A DNA stretch of 64,000 nucleotides, taken from assembly GCA_966250335.1 (NCBI GenBank), contig CBINGZ010000015.1, positions 38,575 to 102,574 on the forward strand. Reading direction: 5' to 3'. The position numbers and the translations under genes were made by a program. This document shows, in pieces, positions 25,227 to 34,300 of the stretch. Below the pieces are notes generated by a model. The model searched no databases, was not told the origin of the DNA, and was given only the letters and a program-made list of their open reading frames with translations. Positions within the stretch are counted from its first letter, which is position 1, and each line of letters begins with the position of its first letter. The stretch is from OLB7 sp966250335. GTDB taxonomy: Bacteria; Bacteroidota; Ignavibacteria; OLB7.

Positions 25227-27371
25227 TCATTCCGTCCCGGGTGCTCCTTTTCTGGTCACGGAGATCTCGCGCAGCCAGAGGATCTCTCCCAGCCGTTCGA
25301 TCCCCGCCTTGAGATGACGGCGGTAGGTACTGAAAGGAAGGTCGAGAAGCTCGGCCGCCCGTTCCTGCGTTTCGGCCGGGTTCAGGTAGGTACGATGGAT
25401 CGCGCGGTAGAACTTGGCGTCGCGCGGCGAGGACTGGAGAGATTCGGCGGCCTTCACGATGATCCTCCGCAGCTCCTCGACACGATCCTCATCCGACTGA
25501 TCGGCCCCCACACGCTCGGCGACGAGCCTGGAACGGAGCAGCGGGTTCTCCAGAACGGCGTCCGGCCGCATGTGGTTTCGCAGAGCCTCCAGCAGAGCGT
25601 CGGCGAAGGTGTCCTCGCTCAGGACGATCAGCGGACGTTCGGCGGTTCGGGCCTGCGGCGCGGCCGAGGGACCGGAGACCTCCCGCTCGGCCAGCAGCGC
25701 GAGCCACTGGATCGGGGTGACGACGCGCCAGTCGTGGCCGTAGACGCCGTACGTGCGGCCGTCGACCGTGTAGTCGGCGTCCGGAATCCTCTTCAGATCG
25801 ATATAGGCAAAGCCGGGAGCCCAGAACTCCGGAACGGCGCAGGGGAAGAAGGTGTAGGCCAGACCGGGCGTGGTAAGGTAGTGACGGCCGACGTTGACGA
25901 AGACCAGGCTCTGAATCGGCGAGACCGACTGGTAGGTCTCCTTCGCCATCCAGTAGCGGAAGTGCGTGGCGCTCTCCCCTCCGCGAAGCGGCGCGTGCTT
26001 CCGGAGATATTCCAGCGCGGCGCGGACGGCCGGGTCGTGTCCCTCCTCCCCGGTTGTGACGCGATGGAGCGCGACCATGAGAAGGAAGCCGACCGGGGAG
26101 CCCTGCGGCGTTCGAAGGACGAGGACTCCTTCCGGCTGGCGTTCGATCCAGAAGCGCGCGATCGCCGCCGAGTTCGGTCCCTCATGCGTCGTGATCATCC
26201 TCTCCAGATCGGGCAGATCGTCCGGACGGAGGGTATCGGCGAGCGCGTTCCCCACCCCCTGCCAGCTGAAGATCTGCCGCATCACCGAGTTGTCGCGATG
26301 GAGGAAGACGTAATCGAAGAGAAGCTTCTGCTGTTCCTGGCTGGAGGCGTGCGGGAGTCTCCCCGCATAGTAGTTTCGGGCGCGGTGATGAAGCTGGATA
26401 TACCAGTCCGGATTGCGCCACCGCAGATCGGCCACAAGCGCCTCGCGCGCCAGGTCATGGGGAAAGAGTCCTTCCTGTCCCGACTCGATGAACGAGAGCG
26501 ACCGGAGCCAGTCGAAGAGCTCATGCGGGTCGGGCATGGCGAGCATTTCGGAGAGGAGCGCCTCGGTCATCACGCGGGAAAGCGCGCACGCCTCCAGCGC
26601 GGCGCGGTGAGCCGGACCGGGGACTTTCTGGAGGAACTGCTCCAGGAGCATCTTCACGATATCGGGTTCGGTCTCCGGCTTGAAGAGGACGTCGTGGCGC
26701 TGCGCGAAGACATCGGCGACGAGCGACAGGGCAAGGGGATGACCGTAGGTGAAGCTGAGGACGTTGTCGTGCTGCTCGGCCGGGACGTTCCGGCGGGTAA
26801 GGTAGTCGCGGCTTTCATCGGTGTGGAAGTTCCGGAGCGGTATCAGCCGGACGACCGACTGCCACCCCGGGTCGATCCGCCAGACGGCCGGCGGCGGGTT
26901 TCGTCCCGCCAGCACCGCGACGACGTTCTCGGGGAGCTGCGGGAGGAAGTCCTCGATCAGCCATTCCTCCAGCGGCTGCATCGTCTCGAACGTGTCGATC
27001 ATGACGACGTAGCGTCCCTCCTGCGCCGCCAGATGGTCGAGCGGCGACGTTGTCAGATCGATCGATCCGCTCGACCGGAGCGCGTTCTGGAAGGGGATCG
27101 GCGCCGGCTCCACGTTGCGGGCATCCAGATGGATCGAGTGGGCGCCGGTGCTGGAGGCTACCGACGCGAACTCGTTCAGCAGCGTCGTCTTCCCGACGCC
27201 GCCGGGGCCGAACACATAGAAGACCTGGGAGGGAAGCTCATCGGCCGAGAGCACCTTCCTGAAGAGTTCGATCTCCTCGAACCGTCCCACGAAATGCCGT
27301 TGCCGGACCTTGCTCAGACGGTCCGCAAGACGTGTCCCCCCCGTCGATATGGCACGATTGGTCTCGCTCAT
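25227..27371 (-). CDS. STAND-type NTPase with C-terminal HTH-like tail
   Basis: A 714-residue protein I cannot name more exactly. The N-terminal NTPase has Walker A FGPGGVGKTTLLNEF (about 50-64), Walker B YVVMIDTFETM and the sensor-like VVAVLAGRNPPP, as in signal-transduction ATPases with numerous domains. A helical middle and an alpha/beta segment (about 440-600) follow. The C-terminus has LNPAETQERAAELLDLPFST then YRRHLKAGIERL, like a sigma region-4 or winged-helix DNA-binding tail. Such proteins are often transcription regulators that switch on ligand binding. The ATG at 27371 is used because upstream codons match nothing. It lies 67 bases after the TPR lipoprotein gene. Confidence 0.75.
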   Translation of the reverse strand: MSETNRAISTGGTRLADRLSKVRQRHFVGRFEEIELFRKVLSADELPSQVFYVFGPGGVGKTTLLNEFASVASSTGAHSIHLDARNVEPAPIPFQNALRSSGSIDLTTSPLDHLAAQEGRYVVMIDTFETMQPLEEWLIEDFLPQLPENVVAVLAGRNPPPAVWRIDPGWQSVVRLIPLRNFHTDESRDYLTRRNVPAEQHDNVLSFTYGHPLALSLVADVFAQRHDVLFKPETEPDIVKMLLEQFLQKVPGPAHRAALEACALSRVMTEALLSEMLAMPDPHELFDWLRSLSFIESGQEGLFPHDLAREALVADLRWRNPDWYIQLHHRARNYYAGRLPHASSQEQQKLLFDYVFLHRDNSVMRQIFSWQGVGNALADTLRPDDLPDLERMITTHEGPNSAAIARFWIERQPEGVLVLRTPQGSPVGFLLMVALHRVTTGEEGHDPAVRAALEYLRKHAPLRGGESATHFRYWMAKETYQSVSPIQSLVFVNVGRHYLTTPGLAYTFFPCAVPEFWAPGFAYIDLKRIPDADYTVDGRTYGVYGHDWRVVTPIQWLALLAEREVSGPSAAPQARTAERPLIVLSEDTFADALLEALRNHMRPDAVLENPLLRSRLVAERVGADQSDEDRVEELRRIIVKAAESLQSSPRDAKFYRAIHRTYLNPAETQERAAELLDLPFSTYRRHLKAGIERLGEILWLREISVTRKGAPGTE

Positions 27372-27438
27372 GGATCGCCCGCAAATTAGCGGCGAGCGGC
27401 CAATTATCAAGGGCTCCGGAGGGAAAGGACCGAATTCC

Positions 27439-28803
27439 CTACTTCGATGGAATCCGACCCGCGACCGGTCGGAGCGACCGCAGCGTCGCCACGGCCGTAT
27501 CACGGGCGACCATCGTCAGGAACGGGTTGCGCCGCAGAGCCCGCTCCAGATGACGGACCGCCCTCTTCCCGTCGCCGGCTCCGGCGCTGATCATCCCCGC
27601 ATAATAGTTCAGCATCGCACTGCCGGAATCGAGCCGCATCGCCCGATCGATATATCGCATCGCTTCGTCTGATTTCCCGTTCCCGTGCAGCAGCCACGCG
27701 TAGGTCTGGAGCGCGTCGATATTTTCCGGGCGACGTTCGTAATCACGGCGCGCACGATCCAGCGCTCCCGGCAGATCGATGTCGTGGTCGGCGGCGAACT
27801 GGGCATATTCGCGATCGACATCCCAGCCCAGGCTGTCGTGTTCATGGAACTCGAACGCGACCTGCTTCATCATCTTTTCCACCCCTGCTTCGTTTCCGAC
27901 TTTTTTATAGAGGAATGCGAGCTGTTCGAAGAACAGATGCTGATCCGATATATCGACCGCCTGTTCGAGCAGCTCGACGGCGCGTCCGTAATTATCGCGC
28001 GACGCCTCGACGACCGCAAGGCCGCTGAGCGCGAACCCGTACATCGGACGTTCTTCAAGAATTTTCCGGAACACGAGCTCCGCACTGTCGGCATGACCGG
28101 CGGCCATGTAGAGATTGCCGAGCGTGCAGGCGGCCCATGCCCGTTCCACATTCCCGGGGGCTCCCGACTCCACGGCCATCTTCATCGCCTCGACCGCTCC
28201 CTCCCAGTCGCCGTGCAGTTCACGCAGATACGAGACGCGGGAGTAGGAACGGATATCGGGTCGCAGCGAGATCATTCTGTCGCACGCGCGCACCGCCGCC
28301 GGGTAATCTCCCATTTCGATATTTGCATCGCAGAGAACGCCGTAGGCCGCGGCGACACTGGGGTTCAGCGCCACTGTCCGTTCGGCATAAGCCCGTGCGG
28401 CCGGGAACTGATGAAGCGACATGAGCACGGTCCCCTTCAGCAGGGTCGACTCGAAACTGGAGGAATCGCGCGCAAGGGCGCTGTCGATCATCCTGGAGGC
28501 CGAGGGGATGTAGTGATGTTCGACTCCCGATGTGCGTCCCTCCACCAGCAGCAGCCGGGCCAGTTCGATATATCCGGCCGGGTTCGCCGGCTCACGTCCG
28601 ATCCGTGCATGAAGATCATGAACGGCGGCCTCCACCTTGCGGAATTCGTCCGACGGAGTCTTCTCCCAGGGACGGGAGACGAGCCCGGGAAGATCGGGCG
28701 GAGCCGGTTTCGCATCGGCCTCCGATACGGACCTGGTGCATCCGGTCTGAAGCGTGCAGAGAGCGGTCAGGAATGCCGCTGCGAGCATCGGTTTCATGGT
28801 CAT
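27439..28803 (-). CDS. TPR-repeat lipoprotein
   Basis: A 454-residue protein with a lipoprotein signal (LTALCTLQTGC, lipobox LQTGC, Cys about residue 22), so it should be anchored to a membrane on the periplasmic side. The body is a run of tetratricopeptide repeats, visible as repeated A..YG/ALxxLAVVEA patterns. Examples are AAYGVLCDANIEMGDYPAAV, NVERAWAACTLGNLYMAAGH and DALQTYAWLLHGNGKSDEAM. In many Bacteroidota genomes a TPR protein of this type follows a DUF4331 gene, as it does here (155 bases). ATGs at 28803 and 28797 are both possible. The role is probably scaffolding for the DUF4331 partner; the evidence is association only. Confidence 0.85.
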   Translation of the reverse strand: MTMKPMLAAAFLTALCTLQTGCTRSVSEADAKPAPPDLPGLVSRPWEKTPSDEFRKVEAAVHDLHARIGREPANPAGYIELARLLLVEGRTSGVEHHYIPSASRMIDSALARDSSSFESTLLKGTVLMSLHQFPAARAYAERTVALNPSVAAAYGVLCDANIEMGDYPAAVRACDRMISLRPDIRSYSRVSYLRELHGDWEGAVEAMKMAVESGAPGNVERAWAACTLGNLYMAAGHADSAELVFRKILEERPMYGFALSGLAVVEASRDNYGRAVELLEQAVDISDQHLFFEQLAFLYKKVGNEAGVEKMMKQVAFEFHEHDSLGWDVDREYAQFAADHDIDLPGALDRARRDYERRPENIDALQTYAWLLHGNGKSDEAMRYIDRAMRLDSGSAMLNYYAGMISAGAGDGKRAVRHLERALRRNPFLTMVARDTAVATLRSLRPVAGRIPSK

Positions 28804-28865
28804 GGTGATTGAGTGTTGATCGTGAGCTGGATCGTATCGTTCGGATCATTACATCGTTCGGCGAT

Positions 28866-28892
28866 GGGACGCCGCCTGCGCGGCGGCGTCCC
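28866..28892. repeat. Perfect 11-bp hairpin between the DUF4331 and TPR genes
   Basis: GGGACGCCGCC (28866-28876) and GGCGGCGTCCC (28882-28892) flank 5 bases. There is no T tract, so it is more likely an mRNA-stability hairpin or pause site inside the operon than a true terminator. Confidence 0.7.
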
Positions 28893-28958
28893 CTTCGTCC
28901 GGTTCGGTGCGTTCGACAGGTCCGGTCCCAGGTCTATGCCGGACCGCATCGAGCCCGA

Positions 28959-31037
28959 TCAGTCGACGGTGATCTTCTGGCTGGCTACCGTCGTGCCGTT
29001 CACGCGGAGCTGTGCGACGTAGACGCCGGCGCTCCGTCCCCCGGTATCCCAGCGCGAGGTGAAGTTTCCGCGGCCGAGGCGCTCGTCGACGAGCGTCACG
29101 ACCTTGTTGCCGGCGATGTCGTAGACCACCAGATCCACATTCCCCGCCTCGGCCAGATGGAAGCTGAGCGTCGCCGATCCGGAGGCCGGGTTCGGGTAGC
29201 TCTGTCCGGTGAAGAACCCGATCGGCGCCGACAGACCGATGGTGCTTCCCGATCCTCCCGGATCGCGGTTGACGCCGGTGGTGAGCCTCTTCTCGTAGTC
29301 GTAGCCGCGGTGCGGAGCCGCCACGTACGGCCAGGTGGAGCTGAACGGAAGATCGTTCGCCTCCGGTCCCGCCGAATAGCCGAGCACGCCCAGAAGCTTC
29401 GGGGTGACCGGGCTGGCGCTCTGTCCGGGGATATAGTCGTCGTACCAGAGCCCGACGGCCGCCAGCACGATGCCGCTCACCGCCTGCAGTTCGATCCGGG
29501 TCACGTCGTCCTCGAGCCGGCGTCCGTTCGGGAAACCGTCCATGTTCGGGATCGCCTGGATATCGGTGTTGCCGTTGTAGGCGGGATTGGTGAGACCCAG
29601 AACCGCCGCCTGGACCAGTCCGAGCGAGCTGAAATTCGGGTCGGTGCGGCTTGTGACCGGCACCGCCATATTGAGCCGGAGCATGTCGCCGAGCGATGGG
29701 AGGAAGTTGTTGACGAACGGCTTGCCGGCCGCCAGCGGGTTCCCGTTCTTTCCGGTGGCGAGCTGGTACGGCGGCAGGTTCGGCACGCCCGTATAGAACG
29801 CCGGCAGGATGTCGACGGCGCGCGGGGCCCCCGCCTGCAGCAGGATCGGCCCGAAGGTCGGGTCGGCGAAGACCGTGCCGGCCCGCTGTTCGGTCGTGAG
29901 GCCGCTGAGACCATCCTTCCCGTTGCGGAGATCGAACCCGCCGAGCGACGCCGACTGGATCCTGAGCGCCGACATGGCGGGGACCGCCGAACCGAACTGG
30001 CTGTCGTCCATGTAGAGCGCCAGCTCGGGGTTCACGAAGAACCGGGCGAACTCCCCGACCTCGACCGCCGTGTTGTAGGGGGATGTCGCGTTCCACTTAT
30101 CCTTGGAGCCGACGGGGATCACCGCCTCGTTGGTCAGCGGCATGCCGAGCCGCGAGACCTGTACCCAGTCGCCGGAGACGTCCGGCTTCCCGCCGTCGGT
30201 CCGGAGCGTGGTGACGCTTCTGCGCGATGCCGAGGCCCAGACGCCGATCACGAAATCGCCGTCGAGAATGCTGGTCGCCTCCCCGACCGACTTGCCGTTC
30301 TTCTGCAGCATGTTGATCGGAACCTTGAGGGCGATGGTATGGCAGTTGAAGCCGGCAACGCCGTCACGGGCCCGATCGGCCCCCTGTCCGTTCCTGTTGC
30401 GTGTCTGCCCCAGATCGAAAATGCCTCCCAGATCGACCCAGAAGGGATCGTCGATCGGTCCGCAGAAGAGCGTCTCGCCGCTGCTCGCCGTCGTGATGGC
30501 GTCGGTCATGAGCTTTGCGTAGGAAGGGGCGCCGAGGCCGGCGGCTCCCTCTATCGATCGCGGGCCGATATTCGGCGGCGGAACCATCCCTCCCGTCACG
30601 ATCGTCGTGAACGACTGCCCGCCGTCGGTGCTCTTCTCCGCGGTGTAGGTCGTCTTCAGATTCTCTTTGCCCAGACGGATATTGAAGAATGTGCCGGGGT
30701 CCTCGTTGGTCTTGGAGAAGGTGAATCTGTAGACGATCTCATCGCCCGGCTTCGCGGCGTCGTTGTCGATATGGATTTCGTAGCGGATGTTCTCGCCGAA
30801 GCTGTAGTAGTTCGGGCCCCCCTCCGGAAGCTCGAAGGGGACGTAGTTGGCGATGATCGTAATGGTGTTCGGGTCGTCGGGGCTTCGGAATGCGTAGAGG
30901 TCGGTGTTGTCCGCGAGCGGATCGTTGCTGATCAGCGGTGCTTCCCGATGGCTCGAGGCTGTCGTCGATATCGGCGTCAGCAGAGCGATGCCGAGCACGG
31001 CAGCAAGGGCGCTGCGGGGGTCTACTAAAGGTCTCAT
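28959..31037 (-). CDS. DUF4331-family secreted protein with T9SS sorting domain
   Basis: A 692-residue protein with a signal peptide (ALAAVLGIALLTPISTTA) directly followed by SSHREAPLISNDPLADNTDL, the hallmark start of DUF4331. It continues YAFRSPDDPNTITIIANYVP, NYYSFGENIRYEIHIDND and long asymmetrical segments about phage-like or haem-free beta domains whose function is not known. The last 80 residues form a T9SS type A sorting domain (SYPNPASGSATLSFHL, IAGNKVVTLVDERLGRGNFT). The protein should be displayed on or released from the cell surface. A TPR lipoprotein follows, as in other Bacteroidota. Its 5' side shares a 357-base divergent region with the second giant T9SS gene. Confidence 0.92.
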   Translation of the reverse strand: MRPLVDPRSALAAVLGIALLTPISTTASSHREAPLISNDPLADNTDLYAFRSPDDPNTITIIANYVPFELPEGGPNYYSFGENIRYEIHIDNDAAKPGDEIVYRFTFSKTNEDPGTFFNIRLGKENLKTTYTAEKSTDGGQSFTTIVTGGMVPPPNIGPRSIEGAAGLGAPSYAKLMTDAITTASSGETLFCGPIDDPFWVDLGGIFDLGQTRNRNGQGADRARDGVAGFNCHTIALKVPINMLQKNGKSVGEATSILDGDFVIGVWASASRRSVTTLRTDGGKPDVSGDWVQVSRLGMPLTNEAVIPVGSKDKWNATSPYNTAVEVGEFARFFVNPELALYMDDSQFGSAVPAMSALRIQSASLGGFDLRNGKDGLSGLTTEQRAGTVFADPTFGPILLQAGAPRAVDILPAFYTGVPNLPPYQLATGKNGNPLAAGKPFVNNFLPSLGDMLRLNMAVPVTSRTDPNFSSLGLVQAAVLGLTNPAYNGNTDIQAIPNMDGFPNGRRLEDDVTRIELQAVSGIVLAAVGLWYDDYIPGQSASPVTPKLLGVLGYSAGPEANDLPFSSTWPYVAAPHRGYDYEKRLTTGVNRDPGGSGSTIGLSAPIGFFTGQSYPNPASGSATLSFHLAEAGNVDLVVYDIAGNKVVTLVDERLGRGNFTSRWDTGGRSAGVYVAQLRVNGTTVASQKITVD

Positions 31038-31125
31038 ACTACCCTCTCTTTGTTATTGATGAGAACCGGGACCGGGGTCGGCGGTTCTGGGGGTACATAC
31101 GAAGGGGGGGTGGGGTTTGGATCTT

Positions 31126-31205
31126 GGAGAGAAGAGAGAGGGGAGAAATTAAACAGGGAGTCACAGAGGACACAGAGGTAAGAAAGAAGAGAGAGAAGAG
31201 GGAGA
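31126..31205 (+). repeat. Dispersed inverted repeat, copy 4 (right arm)
   Basis: AAACAGGGAGTCACAGAGGA followed by CACAGAGGTAAGAAAGAAGA matches the right arm of the copies at 465-580 and 21005-21117. The left arm is missing or too diverged to recognise. Confidence 0.75.
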
Positions 31206-31232
31206 GGGGGTCCTCCCTGTTGGTCGGTGCTG

Positions 31233-31270
31233 CTGTGGGAGGTGTTCTCTGCTTTGCAATAACGGCTTAA
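31233..31270 (+). repeat. Dispersed tail motif, copy 3 (variant)
   Basis: CTGTGGGAGG (from 31233) and TGCAATAACGGCTTAA (31255-31270) repeat the order seen after the inverted repeat at 21005-21117, with a shorter spacer. Confidence 0.55.
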
Positions 31271-31394
31271 AATGGAGGTGGGAAATGTTATTGCGTGATG
31301 TTGCTGTGGGGACGTCCGTTTTGTTTTATAAGAGTCGGGCTCTTCGTATTATTTGCACGGCAACCCGTCGGATCATGCCTCCCACGGAGCTCCT

Positions 31395-34300
31395 ATGAAA
31401 TCTCGGTTACTGCCTCTGCTTTTTCGCTCGATTCGTGCATTTCTGATTACCCTCCTCCTGACCCTCCTTCCGTCCATCGCCTCCGCGCAATGGCGCAAGC
31501 TCCCTCTGTACCCCGGCACGTTCTTCAACGAAGTCTTTTTTATCGATAACTCCAGCGGCTGGATCACCGGATTCAGCGGTACCGTGCTCCGTACGGCCGA
31601 CGGCGGTCTTACCTGGAACACCTCTACCCTCCCCGGCGCCTCCAGCTCGGCCAACAGAGATATCTGCTTCGTTTCCGCGAGCACCGGATTCGTATCGGGC
31701 GACGACGGAATCTGGAAAACCCTGGACGGCGGCGCCACCTGGACATCGATCACCCCGACGAACCCCTCCCCGAGCGGCAGCTCATCGATGTGGTTCACCG
31801 ATGCCGACAACGGCGTCTACGGGTTCGGCGGATGCGCCGGCACCACCGTCACCTTCTGCAGCACGAGCGACGGCGGCGCCACCTGGGCCTCGGTCACCTA
31901 TGACCATACGACCCCCGATGTGGCGGTCGGCGGCATCTGCTATATGGCCGGAGCGTACTATGCGGTCGGCGGCAACGGCAAGGGATGGAAATCGACCGAC
32001 GGCGGCGTAAGCTGGACCGCAACCCCCACCGGCTCGGCCGGATGGCAGGAGGATATCGTCGCCGCCGGAGGAACCCTCTTCGTCGCCTCGGCCAACGGCA
32101 CCAGCTGCGGGTCGACCGGCGGCGGGAAGATCCTCAAATCACATGACGGAGCTTCCACCTGGGCCTCAACGTCGTTCGCAACCACGGTGATGTGGGGCAT
32201 TTCGATGTATTCCGCCATGGACGGCTGGAGCTGCGGCGACAACGGCAACGCCTACCGCACCAGCAACGGCGGCGTCTCCTGGACCAGCGTCGCCTGCGGC
32301 TTCGGCAACGTCGACCGCGTGGACGATATCTGCTTCACCGATGCCACCCACGGGTGGGCGGTCGGCGACGGCATCTATCAGTTCGTGGGAGATTATTTCG
32401 TCCCGGCTCGCGATACGATCGATTTCGGTGATATCCTCGTCGGAGCGGTGAGCGCCGATTCGCTGACGGGGGTCCTTGCCGTCGGCGGAGCGGGAACGAT
32501 TCTTTCGGCGGCGCTGGGAGGCAGCGACGCGTCGCAGTTCCAGGTGGGGGGCGCGAACACCCCGGTGCAGGTTCCCTCCTGCCAGCGCGGCGGCATGCTG
32601 ACCAGGTTCATACCGAAATCGGAGGGTGTGAAGTACGGGCATGTCGATTTCAACCTCTCCGACTTCACCCCGGTCCCGCGAGTCGTCGTGAAGGGACGCG
32701 GCGTGAAGCCCCGCATCTTCGGCGCCTCCGGGGTCGCCTTCGACACTCTCGCCTGCGAGACGAAAACCGAGAAGATCCTTTCGCTGAGAAACGACGGAAC
32801 ATATCCTCTCACGATCGACAGCGCGATCTTCTCCAAACAGTCGGGGGGACGATACAGGGTCAGGGCTCCCGCTCTGCCGCTCAGCATCCCCCCGGGCGGG
32901 TCGGCCGATATCGTCGTGGAGGAGACGGCCACCGGGTTCGGAGCGATCAACGCGGAGATGCAGCTCTACAACAACGACGCCGAGACCGGAAAATCTCCGT
33001 TCGTCGTCCGTCTTGGGGGATACCGCACGGCTGTCCGCGCGCAGATCGCCCCCGACACGCTCGTGACGGTCCCCGCCGCGGCAATCGGCACGACGTCGCA
33101 GATCTGCGTGCGATATACGAACACCGGGGACGGCGAACAGATCATCGAGACTGTCCGCCCCATCGGGACGATGGCCCCGATCCGTCTGGTCGATTCGGTG
33201 AAAGGGGTCAGACTGCCGAAGTTCGGCTATCATGAGATCTGCTTCGAAGCCGAGGCGGGCGATACCTCCCTCCATACCCGGCAGTTCCTCGTCAGAACGC
33301 AGCCGTGCAACGTCGACACGATCATCACCGTCCGCTACAAGGCTCGTAATCCGAGCATCGTCACGGGAGATGCGGTCGTGTTCGATAACGTCTCGTGCGG
33401 ACTGGAGGCGTTCGACACGATCGACGTGAGCAACAAGGGGGATGACAGGCTGATCCTCCAGAACCCCCGCTTCGTCGGGACCGACTCGACCGAATTCACC
33501 GTCGTGCTGCCGACGTCGTGGCCCGATACCATAGCGGTCGCCGGATCGACCAGGATCGTGGTACGATTCACTCCCACCAAGGCGAAGGTTGCCCATTCCG
33601 CGTCGATCGTCCTTCCCAACAACGACCTGATGCCGGGACGATCGGATCGCCGGGTGTCGCTCTCCGCCTCGCGCAATATTCCCGAGCTCGTCCCGCTCAC
33701 GCGTCGCCTGGATCTCGGCCCGATATGTCTGAACGACACCCCCCGCTCCGCCCGGATAGCGGTCCGGAACAGCGGAACCCTCAGAGCAAGCGGGCTTGCC
33801 CTGGAACCGGCCGCGGGGGATGGTATCACCACGGCGGCGTTCCTCCATGCGGTCGATCTTGAGCCGTCGAAATGGGATACGGTTGCGGTGGAGATCGTCC
33901 CATCCAGGATGGGGGCGTTCAGCGAACGGCATGTCATCCGCTACGAACCGTGCGGCCTGAGCGATACGATAGAAATCGTCGGGACCGTCGTCGGCGTAAC
34001 GCTCGCATCGACCCCGCCGACGATCGATTTCGGAGCAAGCGCCCCGGGATCGAACAGACGACGGACGATCATGCTGGAGAACAGAGGAAATATCGACGCG
34101 GCAGTCATCGAGCTTCTTCTCGATCCGCCGATTCCAGGGCTGGAGATCCTCTCCCCGCTCGGAACGTTCGCGCTCACTCCCGGCGGCAGCATCGAGGTCG
34201 AGATTGGATTCGCGACGAACGAGGAGATCGATATCAGCGCTCTTCTGAAGGCTCTCTACGTCGGCGACTGCGCCGATACCGTGACCGTTGCGATCACCGG

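Larger units (their letters stand above)
31038..31394. other. Divergent intergenic region between DUF4331 and the second giant T9SS gene
   Basis: These 357 bases must carry promoters for both directions. They include a right-arm copy of the dispersed inverted repeat (31126-31205) and its tail motif (31233-31270). GTTTTGTTTTATAAG (about 31318-31332) is an AT-rich candidate promoter for the plus-strand gene, followed by a small AAGAG/CTCTT hairpin. GGAG at about 31386 is a plausible ribosome binding site. Confidence 0.5.

Noticed and set aside
24972..27389. An 805-codon frame on the plus strand opposite the STAND ATPase
   Set aside because: It has no recognisable domain, and the minus-strand protein has clear Walker motifs.
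28809..31028. A 739-codon frame on the plus strand opposite the DUF4331 gene
   Set aside because: Composition is dominated by Arg, Asp and Val without motifs; the DUF4331 protein is well supported.
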